Shown: positions 8,101-15,812 of the stretch, piece by piece | How positions within the stretch are numbered: the stretch's first letter is position 1 | Layout: each line of letters opens with the position of its first letter | Assembly: GCA_900555125.1 (NCBI GenBank) | Contig: USKH01000001.1 | Location: 1-34,159, forward strand | DNA from: an uncultured Clostridium sp. | GTDB lineage: Bacteria > Bacillota > Clostridia > Christensenellales > Pumilibacteraceae | Length of the DNA: 34,159 nt | Direction of reading: 5' to 3' | The notes under the pieces: model-generated | Told to the model about the DNA's origin: nothing | Database searches by the model: none | What the model saw: only the letters and a program-made list of their open reading frames with translations | Position numbers and translations under genes: made by a program

Positions 8101-11100
8101 ACTCAGCTCCAAGGAATTGGGACTGGTGAACAACCGTACTTATCAGTTCAAGATGGTAGGAAAACTCGATTACGGTGACGGCGGAGTAGCTACCAATGCC
8201 AACAATTCGTTTGAGTACGACTTTGTTCTCGATAACGAAGCACCCATGATTAAGAGCTGCACGTACGAAAAAGTGTACGATAAAGCACTTAAAAAGGATC
8301 GTTATTATATAAACATGGTGGTCTACGACAATCAGTACGTTATGTCCGTATCGCCCGTTTTGTTCACTTCAAACAATTCGTATACCACGCTTACTAAAAA
8401 CGCGATCCCCGTTTATTCGCAGAAGGGAACCGACAATAAAGTAAGAATTGAAATAACCGACTATCTCGAAAACGTCGGATACGACAAACTTCTTTCCGGA
8501 TCGCTTGCGTTCTCCGTAGACGACTATGCGCTTAATTCCAACATTTTCGTCTGCCAGTTGCCCGGAACCGCCGGCGAAATCAAATTCACCAAAGACGGCG
8601 AATGGGACAGCCCCGCGCTCAATATTCTGTCCGTATACGAGGACGAAGTAGTAGATCTCACCGATAAACTTGCTACCGCCGACGAAAACGTGGACGAAAA
8701 CAAGGATTATCTCAGATATCTCAAATGGGAAAGCTCCAATCCCGCAATAGCGGAGGTGAAAGACGGTCTGGTTAAGGGAATAAAACCCGGCAGAGCAACT
8801 ATTACGGCTACCAGAAACGGCGTTGTTTCACAGGAATCTCTCTCTTCGCATCAGGCAATGATAATAATCAACGTCAAGAAGAGAACAACCGCAACGCAAA
8901 GTCTTGCCGCTCAAACCGAAGAAACTGTTGTAAGAAGTAAAGCCCCCGCTTCGGAGGGAGAAGTCACCGTTATGTCCAATAACGGAGTGAACAACGCAAA
9001 CGACGCTTCGGTTAAATCGTTGCGCTTTGCTTATTTCGATACTCTGTTTGCATACAGCAGAGCTGCCGGCACCAGCGAAATAGGAAAAACGGGTGAAAGA
9101 AAATTCATCACCGCTGTTTCCGGGTCGGTTAAAATGTATCCGGGCGAAAGAATTCAGCTTGCCTGCGACATGGATCCGTGGTACGTTGCCGGCAAATATG
9201 AAATGTCGTATCAGACCAGCAACGAAGCTATCGCAAAAGTAAATCAGGACGGTACCGTAACCGCGATGAAGGAAGGCTCGGTAACCATTACCGCTTCGCT
9301 TTCCGGCTCCAACATAAAAGCTCGTTTCAGAATAAACGTTCAGAATCCGTTTATAGTCGAAAACTACGTGCTTGTGTCCTATAAAGGATATGTCGAGAAC
9401 GGAGTAGTCGAAATCCCCGAAGAGGAAGGCGTGCTGTACATCGGAGCGTATGCGTTCTGTCTGTACACCACCGACAACACCATCGAAGTGGACGAGGACG
9501 ACTACGACGCAAACAAAATTCCCGCATCCAACAGCTCCGTTAAAAAGGTAATAGTGCCCGATACGGTGGAAGAAATCAGAAAATATGCATTCTACAATTG
9601 CACCGGACTGGAAGAGGTAGAACTCAAAGGCGAAGTAAAATACCTGCGCGAATATGCCTTCTCCGGCGACGCCAAGCTGAAAAAAATCAACCTCGGAAAT
9701 GTGGAAGTAATAGGTAAAAACGCATTTTACGGATGCACTTCGCTTACTTCTCTCGACCTTAACAAGTGTTATTCCATCGGCGAAGCCGCTTTCCAGGGCT
9801 GCACCGGGCTTACCACCGTCGACCTTTCCAAACTGCGCAATGCGGGCAAGGAAATGTTCAAAAACTGTACAAATCTCAAAAGCGTTGTACTCGGACCGCA
9901 CACCAAGCTGTCATACGGCGCGTTTGTAAAGAGCGGACTTACTTCCGTCGATCTGTATGCAAACGTCGTTCCGCAGTTTGCTTTCGCTCAGTGCAACGAC
10001 CTTAAAAAAGTGGTTATCCACAACGATATGCTGTATATCGATAAGGGAGCGTTCTGCCAGAACCCCAATCTCGAAACGGTTGAACTGCTCGGCAAAATCG
10101 AACTTATCGGCGAACAGGCGTTCTACGATTGTCCCTCGCTTAAGAAAATCAAACTGCCCGGCGGAAAGGTTACCATAGGGCTTAACGCGTTCTACAACTG
10201 CAATAATCTCGAAGAAATAATTATCCCCGCCGATCTCGAAAAGTTATCCTTTGTCGGCAGCGGTTTCCGCGCCACCGGCGTGAAGAAATTCACCGTCGAG
10301 GCGGGAAATAAGAACTTTACCACCAACAACGAAGGCACCATGCTGTATTCGGACGGAGGAAAGAAACTTATAGCAGTTGCTTTCGGGGCAGTAACCGGCG
10401 ACGTCACAATTCCCGCAGAAGTTCAATCTATAGGAGCGGGTGCGTTCGGCGGCACCGCAATCACCTCGGTAACCTTCCTCAATCCCGATATCAAAATCGG
10501 CGACTATGCATTCGCAAACTGCGATTCGCTTGAAAAAGCGACCTTCGCGGCAGGCGGAAAAGCAGTAACCGGTATTCGTTCGTTCTATGCAGACGACAAA
10601 CTCACCGTCGTCGAAAACATGCAGTATATTGCCGAAATAGGCGACTATTCGTTTGCCGCTACCTCGGTTGCCGAAGCCAATATCGGCGACAACGTAATAT
10701 GCGGCGAAGGCGCGTTCTTCAACGGCAAGGTCACCGTCGCAACCGTAGGCGAAAACGTAAAGCTCGGTTTGGGTGCTTTCCAGAACTGCAAAAAGCTTGT
10801 AAAAGTAAATATGCCCGATAAAGGCGGCGTTCACATAGGCAAGTATTGTTTTGCTTATGCCACCGAACTTAAAGAAATCGACCTTAGCAAAACAGACGAC
10901 AGACTGGAAGAAGCGGCATTCTTCAACTGTACCTCTCTTAAAAAGGCAAACCTCGTAAACGTCAAGTATATCGAAGGATATGTGTTTGCCGATTGCGCAA
11001 AGCTGGAAGAAGTACTCGTTCCCGCCGTTGTCGAAATCGGTCAGGGTGCGTTTGCCAAGTACGAACAGGAAAGCGGCGCGGCTCCGAGATTTACCGAAAT

Positions 11101-12805
11101 CGTCCTGCCCGAAACGCTTACTAAAATCGGCGACGGCGCGTTTGCTTCGCAGACTTCGCTTGAAAACGTAACCCTCCCCGCTTCGCTTACCGCAGAAAAT
11201 ACGGGCTCGCATGTGTTTTATATGTGCTCGGCTCTCAAAACCGTTGTTCTGCCCGAAACGCTTACCAAAATAAACGAAAACACTTTCGCGGGATGCACTT
11301 CGCTCGAGAGCGTAAACCTCGGTAACGTAAAAGTTATCGCGGACAACGCGTTCAACACCTGCACCTCGCTGAAAAACATCGACCTGACTTCCGCCGAGGA
11401 AGTGGGCTACGCCGCATTTGCGTTTGTTCCCGCTCAGGGCGAAATCACCGCAAACAACCTCAAAAAGATAGGCGCGTACGCGTTCGAGCGCGACGATGCA
11501 AAGGGCGGACCCACGTTTACTTCTTTCACCGCAAACAAGCTGGAAGAAATAGGCGAAGGCGCGTTCTGGAACGTCAAAACGCTTAAAAAATTCGTATTCA
11601 CCGAAAATCTTAAAAAGGTAGCAATGGCTGCGTTCCTCGAATGCGACGGCATCGAAAGCTTCTATTTCCTGTCGGAAGGCAAGGAAGTTGCCGACGGCGA
11701 ATTTGCAAATGCCGCAGTATATGAAGGAAGCTTGTATATGCGCGCCGAAAACGGCAAATGGATACTTTCTTCCGTTCCCGGAGGAAAAACCGGAACACTC
11801 AACGTCAAGGAAGGAACGGTAAAAGTCGAAGTTTATGCAGGCAGCATGAACAAAAACATCACCGAAATAGTCTTCCCGATGAGTCTTAAATCTATCGGTA
11901 AAATGGCGTTCTATAAATGCGACGCATTGCAGAAAGCGGAATTCCGCTCGCTCAACGCACCCACGCTTGAAAACGAGAACGTCAGCGGCGTTACTCTTGC
12001 CGAAACCGATCCCGGCTACAAAAAACTTTATTCGCAGTATCAGCTGTTCGGACTGGATATGTGCTATATGAACTTTGTAGACCTTCTGGGAAAGAAAGAG
12101 CCGCTTAAAATGGTGGTTCCGTCCAACGCAAACATATCCGGCTACGATTCTATAGTGTACGAAGTGTATTTCGGAGAACTTAAGGACGCCGAAAGAAGCT
12201 CGTTCGTCGCAATGGAAAACAGCATGGCTAAGTTCATCGAATACGCCGAAGAGATTATGAAAAAGGAAGTTCTCACCATGGCGGACGAAACGTTGGTCAG
12301 CGACGCCGTAACCGCTTACAACGGAATCAAGGGCGATTACACGCAGTTCGGATACGACAAAGAAACGTGGGACGCAATGGTAAAAGCTTCCACCGACGCA
12401 TACGCATATATCAGGAAGCTTAAATTCTCTCACGCAAGCTATAAAGTTAAACAGTTGCAAGCAGAAATCGATTCGCTTGCCGGCGAATACGACAAGAATA
12501 AGGTTCCCACCATGGAAGATATTCAGGCAAAACTGAAAAACTTTACGCCCGCGGAAAGAGAAGTGCTTGACCTCACTGCTTACAATCAGTTCTTCTCCGA
12601 GTACGAAAAGCACAAAAACGATCCCGATAATCCCGATAAGCCCGATCCCAAGCCCGACGATCCCAAGCCCGACACGCCCGACGAAAACAAGTCGTGCGGC
12701 AACTGCAAGAGTAAAACCGGGTACGACGCGGCAGGCGCAATGATGTCCGTAATCGTTCTGGCAGGAGTTGCGTTCATTCTGAAAAGAAAGAACAATATCG
12801 GCTGA
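5138..12805 (+). CDS. Giant cell-surface subtilase with PA, Fn3, BIG2 and LRR domains
   Basis: 2555 residues. The signal peptide ends in lipobox VAAC (Cys21), predicting a lipoprotein. A propeptide-like region (about 45-170) precedes a peptidase S8 domain with all catalytic residues: Asp215 (LDSGFD), His290 (HGTHVAG), oxyanion Asn395 (AASNS) and Ser627 (GTSMACP). A PA domain (about 455-590, KGKIALVRRGDSSF near 505) is inserted between His and Ser, as in lactocepin and C5a peptidase. An Fn3-like domain of that family follows (FLAFYGDW near 845). Two BIG2-like Ig domains lie at about 1165-1250 and 1328-1402, about 30 BspA-type LRRs at 1468-2275, a helical region at 2350-2480 and a Pro/Asp stalk near 2495-2520. 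The end is CGNC, a membrane span (about 2531-2548) and KRKNNIG; no LPxTG is present. It probably cleaves extracellular proteins near the membrane, feeding the upstream Opp importer (inference). No frameshift or missing catalytic residue is seen. Confidence 0.93.
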   Translation: MRKKIIAILLCAAMLSGVAACAAGKKDGGTVSTASTQLMVLRTDYKFSQEEVASRIKAEYLKANNGYKDGDVIVAIITLPGKSLADTWLEGSKYSTLAEYAQSPEGVYQASVIKKNQDGLIAELTEKGLITGVKYRYDTLTNAVAVTTTYGGFKKIGDSGRVASTYLSDTYNRPKSEKAGGASGIVNLVDVYETGIFNSGSVSYTGKGTSVAVLDSGFDLSHPVFSTMPDVEDDKLTVTRDSVSAVLSASNAAKTTKGLEINDVYVNNKIPYVYDYADKDYDVFPYDSEHGTHVAGIIGGKTPDSAKTETEQGIVGVAVDTQIVCMKVFPDLTEGGKTEDIIAAVEDAVLLNVDAINMSLGSSCGFAREEDGSLINAVYDKVNASGVSLIVAASNSYSSAQGGEQGNTAFTTNPDYGTVGSPTTYAAATSVASISGVKSRYFVANDKDVVFWTESSSTAAKKNDFYKELYEAMGWDVNDKEEHTLEYVTVPGVGLKVNYSSINVKGKIALVRRGDSSFEDKALQAKAAGAIGCVIYNNVEGNISMSMGKTEHVPTISISKEDGTALAAYASGKLTFSADDQAGPFMSDFSSWGPSPNLELKPEITAHGGDIKSAIPGGGYDQLSGTSMACPNLCGIALLIRHYVKDNFKDIAGNAKEVKLMTNRLLMSTATIALDRYGIAYSPRKQGAGLASLKKVVSTGAYIEVPGCEKTKLELKDDPTRTGVYEMNFNVVNVSDKDIHYDLSVLGLTDEISSSDERFVSERGKLLSGSMKLESTTAGAVNGTTLTAKAGETTAVKLTYSISDADRTYIERYFTYGTYVEGFVKLETTDKNSAGENEVSLNVPFLAFYGDWTEAPMFDKDYYQVDKDKNDASLDEDDKVKADYYATTPYGTYFYNYIIPLGTYLYDIDTDKYDKIVASRDHIAISDSLGTISGLSTIYAGLLRGAKTMDFTIVDKTTGEVVWSKTEVNARKAYSNGGSPVPYFNQLKLSSKELGLVNNRTYQFKMVGKLDYGDGGVATNANNSFEYDFVLDNEAPMIKSCTYEKVYDKALKKDRYYINMVVYDNQYVMSVSPVLFTSNNSYTTLTKNAIPVYSQKGTDNKVRIEITDYLENVGYDKLLSGSLAFSVDDYALNSNIFVCQLPGTAGEIKFTKDGEWDSPALNILSVYEDEVVDLTDKLATADENVDENKDYLRYLKWESSNPAIAEVKDGLVKGIKPGRATITATRNGVVSQESLSSHQAMIIINVKKRTTATQSLAAQTEETVVRSKAPASEGEVTVMSNNGVNNANDASVKSLRFAYFDTLFAYSRAAGTSEIGKTGERKFITAVSGSVKMYPGERIQLACDMDPWYVAGKYEMSYQTSNEAIAKVNQDGTVTAMKEGSVTITASLSGSNIKARFRINVQNPFIVENYVLVSYKGYVENGVVEIPEEEGVLYIGAYAFCLYTTDNTIEVDEDDYDANKIPASNSSVKKVIVPDTVEEIRKYAFYNCTGLEEVELKGEVKYLREYAFSGDAKLKKINLGNVEVIGKNAFYGCTSLTSLDLNKCYSIGEAAFQGCTGLTTVDLSKLRNAGKEMFKNCTNLKSVVLGPHTKLSYGAFVKSGLTSVDLYANVVPQFAFAQCNDLKKVVIHNDMLYIDKGAFCQNPNLETVELLGKIELIGEQAFYDCPSLKKIKLPGGKVTIGLNAFYNCNNLEEIIIPADLEKLSFVGSGFRATGVKKFTVEAGNKNFTTNNEGTMLYSDGGKKLIAVAFGAVTGDVTIPAEVQSIGAGAFGGTAITSVTFLNPDIKIGDYAFANCDSLEKATFAAGGKAVTGIRSFYADDKLTVVENMQYIAEIGDYSFAATSVAEANIGDNVICGEGAFFNGKVTVATVGENVKLGLGAFQNCKKLVKVNMPDKGGVHIGKYCFAYATELKEIDLSKTDDRLEEAAFFNCTSLKKANLVNVKYIEGYVFADCAKLEEVLVPAVVEIGQGAFAKYEQESGAAPRFTEIVLPETLTKIGDGAFASQTSLENVTLPASLTAENTGSHVFYMCSALKTVVLPETLTKINENTFAGCTSLESVNLGNVKVIADNAFNTCTSLKNIDLTSAEEVGYAAFAFVPAQGEITANNLKKIGAYAFERDDAKGGPTFTSFTANKLEEIGEGAFWNVKTLKKFVFTENLKKVAMAAFLECDGIESFYFLSEGKEVADGEFANAAVYEGSLYMRAENGKWILSSVPGGKTGTLNVKEGTVKVEVYAGSMNKNITEIVFPMSLKSIGKMAFYKCDALQKAEFRSLNAPTLENENVSGVTLAETDPGYKKLYSQYQLFGLDMCYMNFVDLLGKKEPLKMVVPSNANISGYDSIVYEVYFGELKDAERSSFVAMENSMAKFIEYAEEIMKKEVLTMADETLVSDAVTAYNGIKGDYTQFGYDKETWDAMVKASTDAYAYIRKLKFSHASYKVKQLQAEIDSLAGEYDKNKVPTMEDIQAKLKNFTPAEREVLDLTAYNQFFSEYEKHKNDPDNPDKPDPKPDDPKPDTPDENKSCGNCKSKTGYDAAGAMMSVIVLAGVAFILKRKNNIG
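9541..11960 (+). repeat. BspA-type leucine-rich repeat array (LRR_5-like)
   Basis: About 30 repeats of 22-25 residues inside the protease gene, with the pattern I-G-x-x-A-F-x-x-C-x-x-L-x-x-[VI]-x-L. Clear copies include NAFYGCTSLTSLDL and AAFFNCTSLKKANL. Some copies are degenerate (about 11, 14-16, 26-27 and 30). This family is known from BspA of Tannerella and from Treponema and clostridial surface proteins, where it mediates binding to host or bacterial proteins. Confidence 0.92.
12620..12684 (+). repeat. Pro/Asp-rich low-complexity stalk repeat
   Basis: Degenerate tandem CCCGAY hexamers encoding repeated Pro-Asp and Pro-Lys dipeptides just before the CGNC motif and membrane span of the giant protease. 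This is typical of a cell-wall-spanning linker. Confidence 0.8.
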
Positions 12806-12817
12806 CAAAAAAACAAC

Positions 12818-12834
12818 GTCGCGGCTGTCGCGAC
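12818..12834 (+). other. Small GC-rich hairpin after the protease gene
   Basis: GTCGCG (12818-12823) and CGCGAC (12829-12834) form a perfect 6-bp stem with loop GCTGT, 12 bases after the protease stop. On the + strand no T-run follows, so termination would be inefficient and read-through into the next lipoprotein gene is possible. Confidence 0.4.
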
Positions 12835-12897
12835 AAAAGAAAGCGGAATAAAGAATGTTTCGCATGACATAAAAACCACCGGGTAAGCTTGCTGTGT

Positions 12898-12925
12898 TTG
12901 CAATCGTGCCCGCAGGTTTTATAAG
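12898..12925 (+). promoter_or_regulatory. Possible weak promoter upstream of 12990 gene
   Basis: TTGCAA (12898-12903), 16-base spacer, TATAAG (12920-12925). This is weaker than the other promoters in the window. A small AAGAGA/TCTCTT hairpin (12923-12928 with 12936-12941) overlaps and follows it. The gene could instead be read from the promoter at 5081. Confidence 0.35.
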
Positions 12926-12975
12926 AGAGATTTTTTCTCTTGCGGCATACCGCTTGGTCATTATTCAGACAAAAC

Positions 12976-12981
12976 AGGAGG
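12976..12981 (+). promoter_or_regulatory. Ribosome binding site deciding the 12990 start
   Basis: Perfect AGGAGG, 8 bases before the ATG at 12990. It selects this Met, which begins a lipoprotein signal peptide, over an in-frame ATG at 12894. Confidence 0.88.
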
Positions 12982-12989
12982 CAGAAAAC

Positions 12990-15587
12990 ATGAAAAGATT
13001 AAAAGCAATAACGTCTTTACTTGTCGCGCTTGCGCTCGGAATATTATTTTTCGCATGCGCGCCGACAAACAACGGTAAAAAGCTTGATACCCCGCAAAAC
13101 GTCGTTTGTACGGATGACGGTATAATTTCGTGGGACGCCGTCGAAAACGCCGCAGAATATGTCGTTGTCGTCGACGGAGTAAACTATACGGCAAAAGGCA
13201 CGACTTTTAAAGTAATCAATACGAGCCGCGACTACGAATATTCGGTTTACGCTACGGCTGAAGGATATACTCCTTCCGACCCCAGCCCCGTAAAAAAAGG
13301 TAAAGCGTACGAGATAAAAGGAACGCTTGCCGCTCCGCAAAACGTTGCAATAGACAAAACCGGGCTTATTACCTGGGATGTCGTCGAAAACGCCGAAAAA
13401 TATACGGTAGTTATCAACGGCACCGAATATACCGCCGAAACCAATAGTTTTACGGCTCCGTCCACTGACGACGATTTCAGCGTTGTTGTGTATGCGCAGG
13501 CGGCTCATTATAAAAAATCGGCTCCGTCCACCGAAGTAAGTTTTGCCGGACTGGGTAAAATTACCGTGTCCGTTAAAGCGGAAGGAAATCTGTACAGCGG
13601 AAAAACGCTTACGCTCACCGCAACCGTAACAGGCGCGTTTGGCGACGATTCGGTTTGCTGGAGTATCGTAAACGGACTTGAAAATGCCGAAATAGATAAA
13701 GACACCGGCGTTATTACCGCCAATATCGTTTCCTCCGACACGAGCGTTACCGTCCGCGCAACCAGCAACCTTAATCCCGCCAAGTACGATGAAAAAGTAA
13801 TAAACGTGATTGCCCGTCCCGCGCTGACCGAAGACATGCTTTCCGAACTTGCCGCGGCAGACAAAGTGGCTTTCGAAGGGTATATGAGCATCGATTTGTA
13901 CCAGCTCGGACTGGTCGAAAAGTATTACAATTCGTTCAAATATGTGATTAAAACGGCAATGGACGGAGAATACTGGTATTCGCAGTACGTCAGCCCTTCC
14001 ACGGGTCTTACCACCGGACTTTATTATAAAAATCAGAACGGAATCGCATCTATGGTAAGCGTTGACTTAATGAACGAGGAACACTATACTCCGCTTACCG
14101 ACGAAAAAGAGAAGGCGATCAGCTGGGAAGAAAGCGGATTTTACAATCCTTTCAAAGGACTTTCGGTTTCCGATTTTACTTTCGACGAGGATGAGTGGAA
14201 ATACCGATACACAGGCAAAGACGAAACGTTGCCGGCACGCATGATAGCGGCGTCCGATCCGTACGATTTTGTCCCGTCCGAAGTTTATCTTATGATAGAA
14301 GACGGCGCGGTTGCGGGAATCTACTCGGTTGCCGAGCCCAGCTATACGGTAGCGGCAGGTTATGTCGCATACAATACCCTCAACGCAGCCGTAAACTACG
14401 GCGACGACGTGGAAGTGGAAAAAATCGCCAAATATTCGCATGAAAGCCGATATGACGAGTATTATTCGAAGTTTGCCGAGGCAATCGAAAACATGAAAAA
14501 CCTCGATAGCTACGAAACCACTTTTGTTAATTATCAGTCGGTTGCCGGCAGCTCGCCGAAAATCAGCGGCTATCGCGAATACCTGACCGAAAACGATTGT
14601 TATTTCAAACCGTTTACGATTACCGCGCGTGACGATGAAGGAAATTACGTTTACAATTATACCGGAGCGGATTACGGTTACAGACAACTCGGAAAAGAGT
14701 TTTATAACGCTTATTCCAAGTCTGTCGATAAAGAAGGAAACGTGAAATGGAAGGCAAATCGCGCGTACAGAAAAGATTTTGCCTCTGCCAGACCGAGCTT
14801 TGCGTTTTCCGGGGAGATTTTCCGCACCATTATTTACGATCCCGAAAAACCGGACACCGTAACTTTTGTTGCCGATATCGGCATGACCAACGTCGCCAGT
14901 ACGCTTTTCTACGGAATGGGCAACGAAATCAACTTATACGGACTGTTTGCAACCGGCTACAACATATTCGGCAATCCGCTTGAAACCGAACTCATAACCA
15001 ATGTAACTATAGAAAACGGATATATTACAAAAGCTCAGTTTTATTATTATTTCGATTATTTTTACGGTATTGTCGAACTGACTTACGGCGGTTTTAATCA
15101 GACCGTTCTGCCCGAAGAAGCAAAAACAGTAAACTTTGAGACAAGAGAAGTCCCGTCAAGCTGGGCAGATCCGTCGTTGTTTATAAGCGTTGCGCCCGAG
15201 GATTCGTCGATTATCACCGACTACGTTGAAAAACCCCTTCCCGAATACCTCGAAAAATTCTTCGGCAGCAAACAGACCGCGGACGAAATGCCTTTCTTCG
15301 GAATTCCGCTCGGCGATTCGTTCGGATTTTCCATTCAGTCTTCAAAAGTCCCGGGCGGAACGCATTACGGCATTCCCGCAATCACGTTCTATTACGATGT
15401 GCCGCTGGACCTCGATCTTACCATCGATTCGTCGTTAAACGCCGTTAAAGAATATCTTTTGTCGCTCGGTTACGAGAGAAACGCGTACGGCGAATATGTA
15501 AAAGGCGATATTACGATAAAAGCGGAGAGCGTTGATCTCGATCTCAACATTTATGTGTGGAAAACGCCGTCCGAAGAGGAAAAATAG
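12990..15587 (+). CDS. Surface lipoprotein, Fn3-like and Ig-like N-terminus, unknown C-terminus
   Basis: 865 residues. The signal peptide ends in FFAC (Cys23), a slightly off-consensus lipobox. Two tandem Fn3-like domains (about 32-112 and 113-188) share the pattern PQNV-x(6-8)-[IL]-[ST]-W-[DN]-x-V-E-N-A-x-x-Y. A BIG2-like Ig domain follows (about 189-275, TLTLTATVTGAFGDDSVCWS). The remaining 590 residues match no family I recognise; they are rich in Tyr, Phe and acidic residues and look beta-rich. The C-terminal half has the same order of landmarks as the next protein: an LT-x-x-M start (277), a helix like EAIENMKNLDSYETTF (about 495), a PSFAFSGEIF segment, and a final GYER...VKGDITI segment (about 745-858). 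The two genes are therefore paralogues. Predicted extracellular and membrane-anchored; the ligand is unknown. Confidence 0.85.
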   Translation: MKRLKAITSLLVALALGILFFACAPTNNGKKLDTPQNVVCTDDGIISWDAVENAAEYVVVVDGVNYTAKGTTFKVINTSRDYEYSVYATAEGYTPSDPSPVKKGKAYEIKGTLAAPQNVAIDKTGLITWDVVENAEKYTVVINGTEYTAETNSFTAPSTDDDFSVVVYAQAAHYKKSAPSTEVSFAGLGKITVSVKAEGNLYSGKTLTLTATVTGAFGDDSVCWSIVNGLENAEIDKDTGVITANIVSSDTSVTVRATSNLNPAKYDEKVINVIARPALTEDMLSELAAADKVAFEGYMSIDLYQLGLVEKYYNSFKYVIKTAMDGEYWYSQYVSPSTGLTTGLYYKNQNGIASMVSVDLMNEEHYTPLTDEKEKAISWEESGFYNPFKGLSVSDFTFDEDEWKYRYTGKDETLPARMIAASDPYDFVPSEVYLMIEDGAVAGIYSVAEPSYTVAAGYVAYNTLNAAVNYGDDVEVEKIAKYSHESRYDEYYSKFAEAIENMKNLDSYETTFVNYQSVAGSSPKISGYREYLTENDCYFKPFTITARDDEGNYVYNYTGADYGYRQLGKEFYNAYSKSVDKEGNVKWKANRAYRKDFASARPSFAFSGEIFRTIIYDPEKPDTVTFVADIGMTNVASTLFYGMGNEINLYGLFATGYNIFGNPLETELITNVTIENGYITKAQFYYYFDYFYGIVELTYGGFNQTVLPEEAKTVNFETREVPSSWADPSLFISVAPEDSSIITDYVEKPLPEYLEKFFGSKQTADEMPFFGIPLGDSFGFSIQSSKVPGGTHYGIPAITFYYDVPLDLDLTIDSSLNAVKEYLLSLGYERNAYGEYVKGDITIKAESVDLDLNIYVWKTPSEEEK

Positions 15588-15609
15588 GCAAAAATGGCAT
15601 GAAAGGAGC

Positions 15610-15658
15610 AAAAAAGCGCGATTTATCTGATAATATTGTGAAAAAAAGCGCGTTTTTT
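15610..15658 (+). terminator. Possible terminator after 12990 gene
   Basis: A6-G-CGCG (15610-15620) can pair with CGCG-T6 (15649-15658), giving 10 pairs with one bulged G and a 28-base loop, ending in a T-run. The loop is large and the T-run is part of the stem, so this is only moderately convincing; the following promoter at 15671 makes termination here sensible. Confidence 0.4.
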
Positions 15659-15670
15659 ATTCCGACAGAC

Positions 15671-15699
15671 TTGACAAAAGAGTATCTTAAATATATAAT
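15671..15699 (+). promoter_or_regulatory. Perfect-consensus sigma-A promoter
   Basis: TTGACA (15671-15676), 17-base spacer, TATAAT (15694-15699): both boxes match consensus exactly. Transcription would start near 15706, leaving a leader of roughly 105 bases before the ATG at 15813. It probably drives the 15813 and 18541 genes together. Confidence 0.9.
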
Positions 15700-15725
15700 G
15701 ATATTATATTTCGCATAGGCGAAAC

Positions 15726-15769
15726 GAACGGCTCGGTGAAAAAATGATGAATATGCATTTGAGCCGTTC
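15726..15769 (+). other. Leader hairpin in the 5' UTR of the 15813 gene
   Basis: GAACGGCTC (15726-15734) and GAGCCGTTC (15761-15769) form a perfect 9-bp stem around a 26-base A-rich loop, inside the predicted untranslated leader. The ribosome binding site AAGGAG (15801-15806) lies 31 bases further on, outside the stem. It could stabilise mRNA or bind a regulator; it is too small for a riboswitch I know. Confidence 0.6.
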
Positions 15770-15812
15770 TTTGTAAACAAGGCAAAAATTTTTTTAATAT
15801 AAGGAGTTATCA

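Noticed and set aside
9541..11960. Regular short repeats that could suggest a CRISPR array
   Set aside because: The periodicity is in protein (LRRs) and the DNA copies are divergent, with no constant direct repeat or unique spacers and no cas genes.
12690..12805. Sortase LPxTG anchor on the protease
   Set aside because: The stalk, membrane span and basic tail are there but no LPxTG-like motif is present, only CGNC.
10244..12961. A 905-codon open frame on the - strand opposite the LRR region
   Set aside because: It runs antisense to a gene with a ribosome binding site, signal peptide and clear LRR repeats. Its translation is Phe/Cys/Arg-rich with no domain, a by-product of codon bias that avoids stops on the other strand. 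The same holds for antisense frames at 5444-6586, 6812-7903, 8828-9901, 17220-18710, 18883-20166 and 23350-24777.
12894..12989. A 32-codon N-terminal extension of the 12990 lipoprotein
   Set aside because: The perfect AGGAGG and the signal peptide place the start at 12990.
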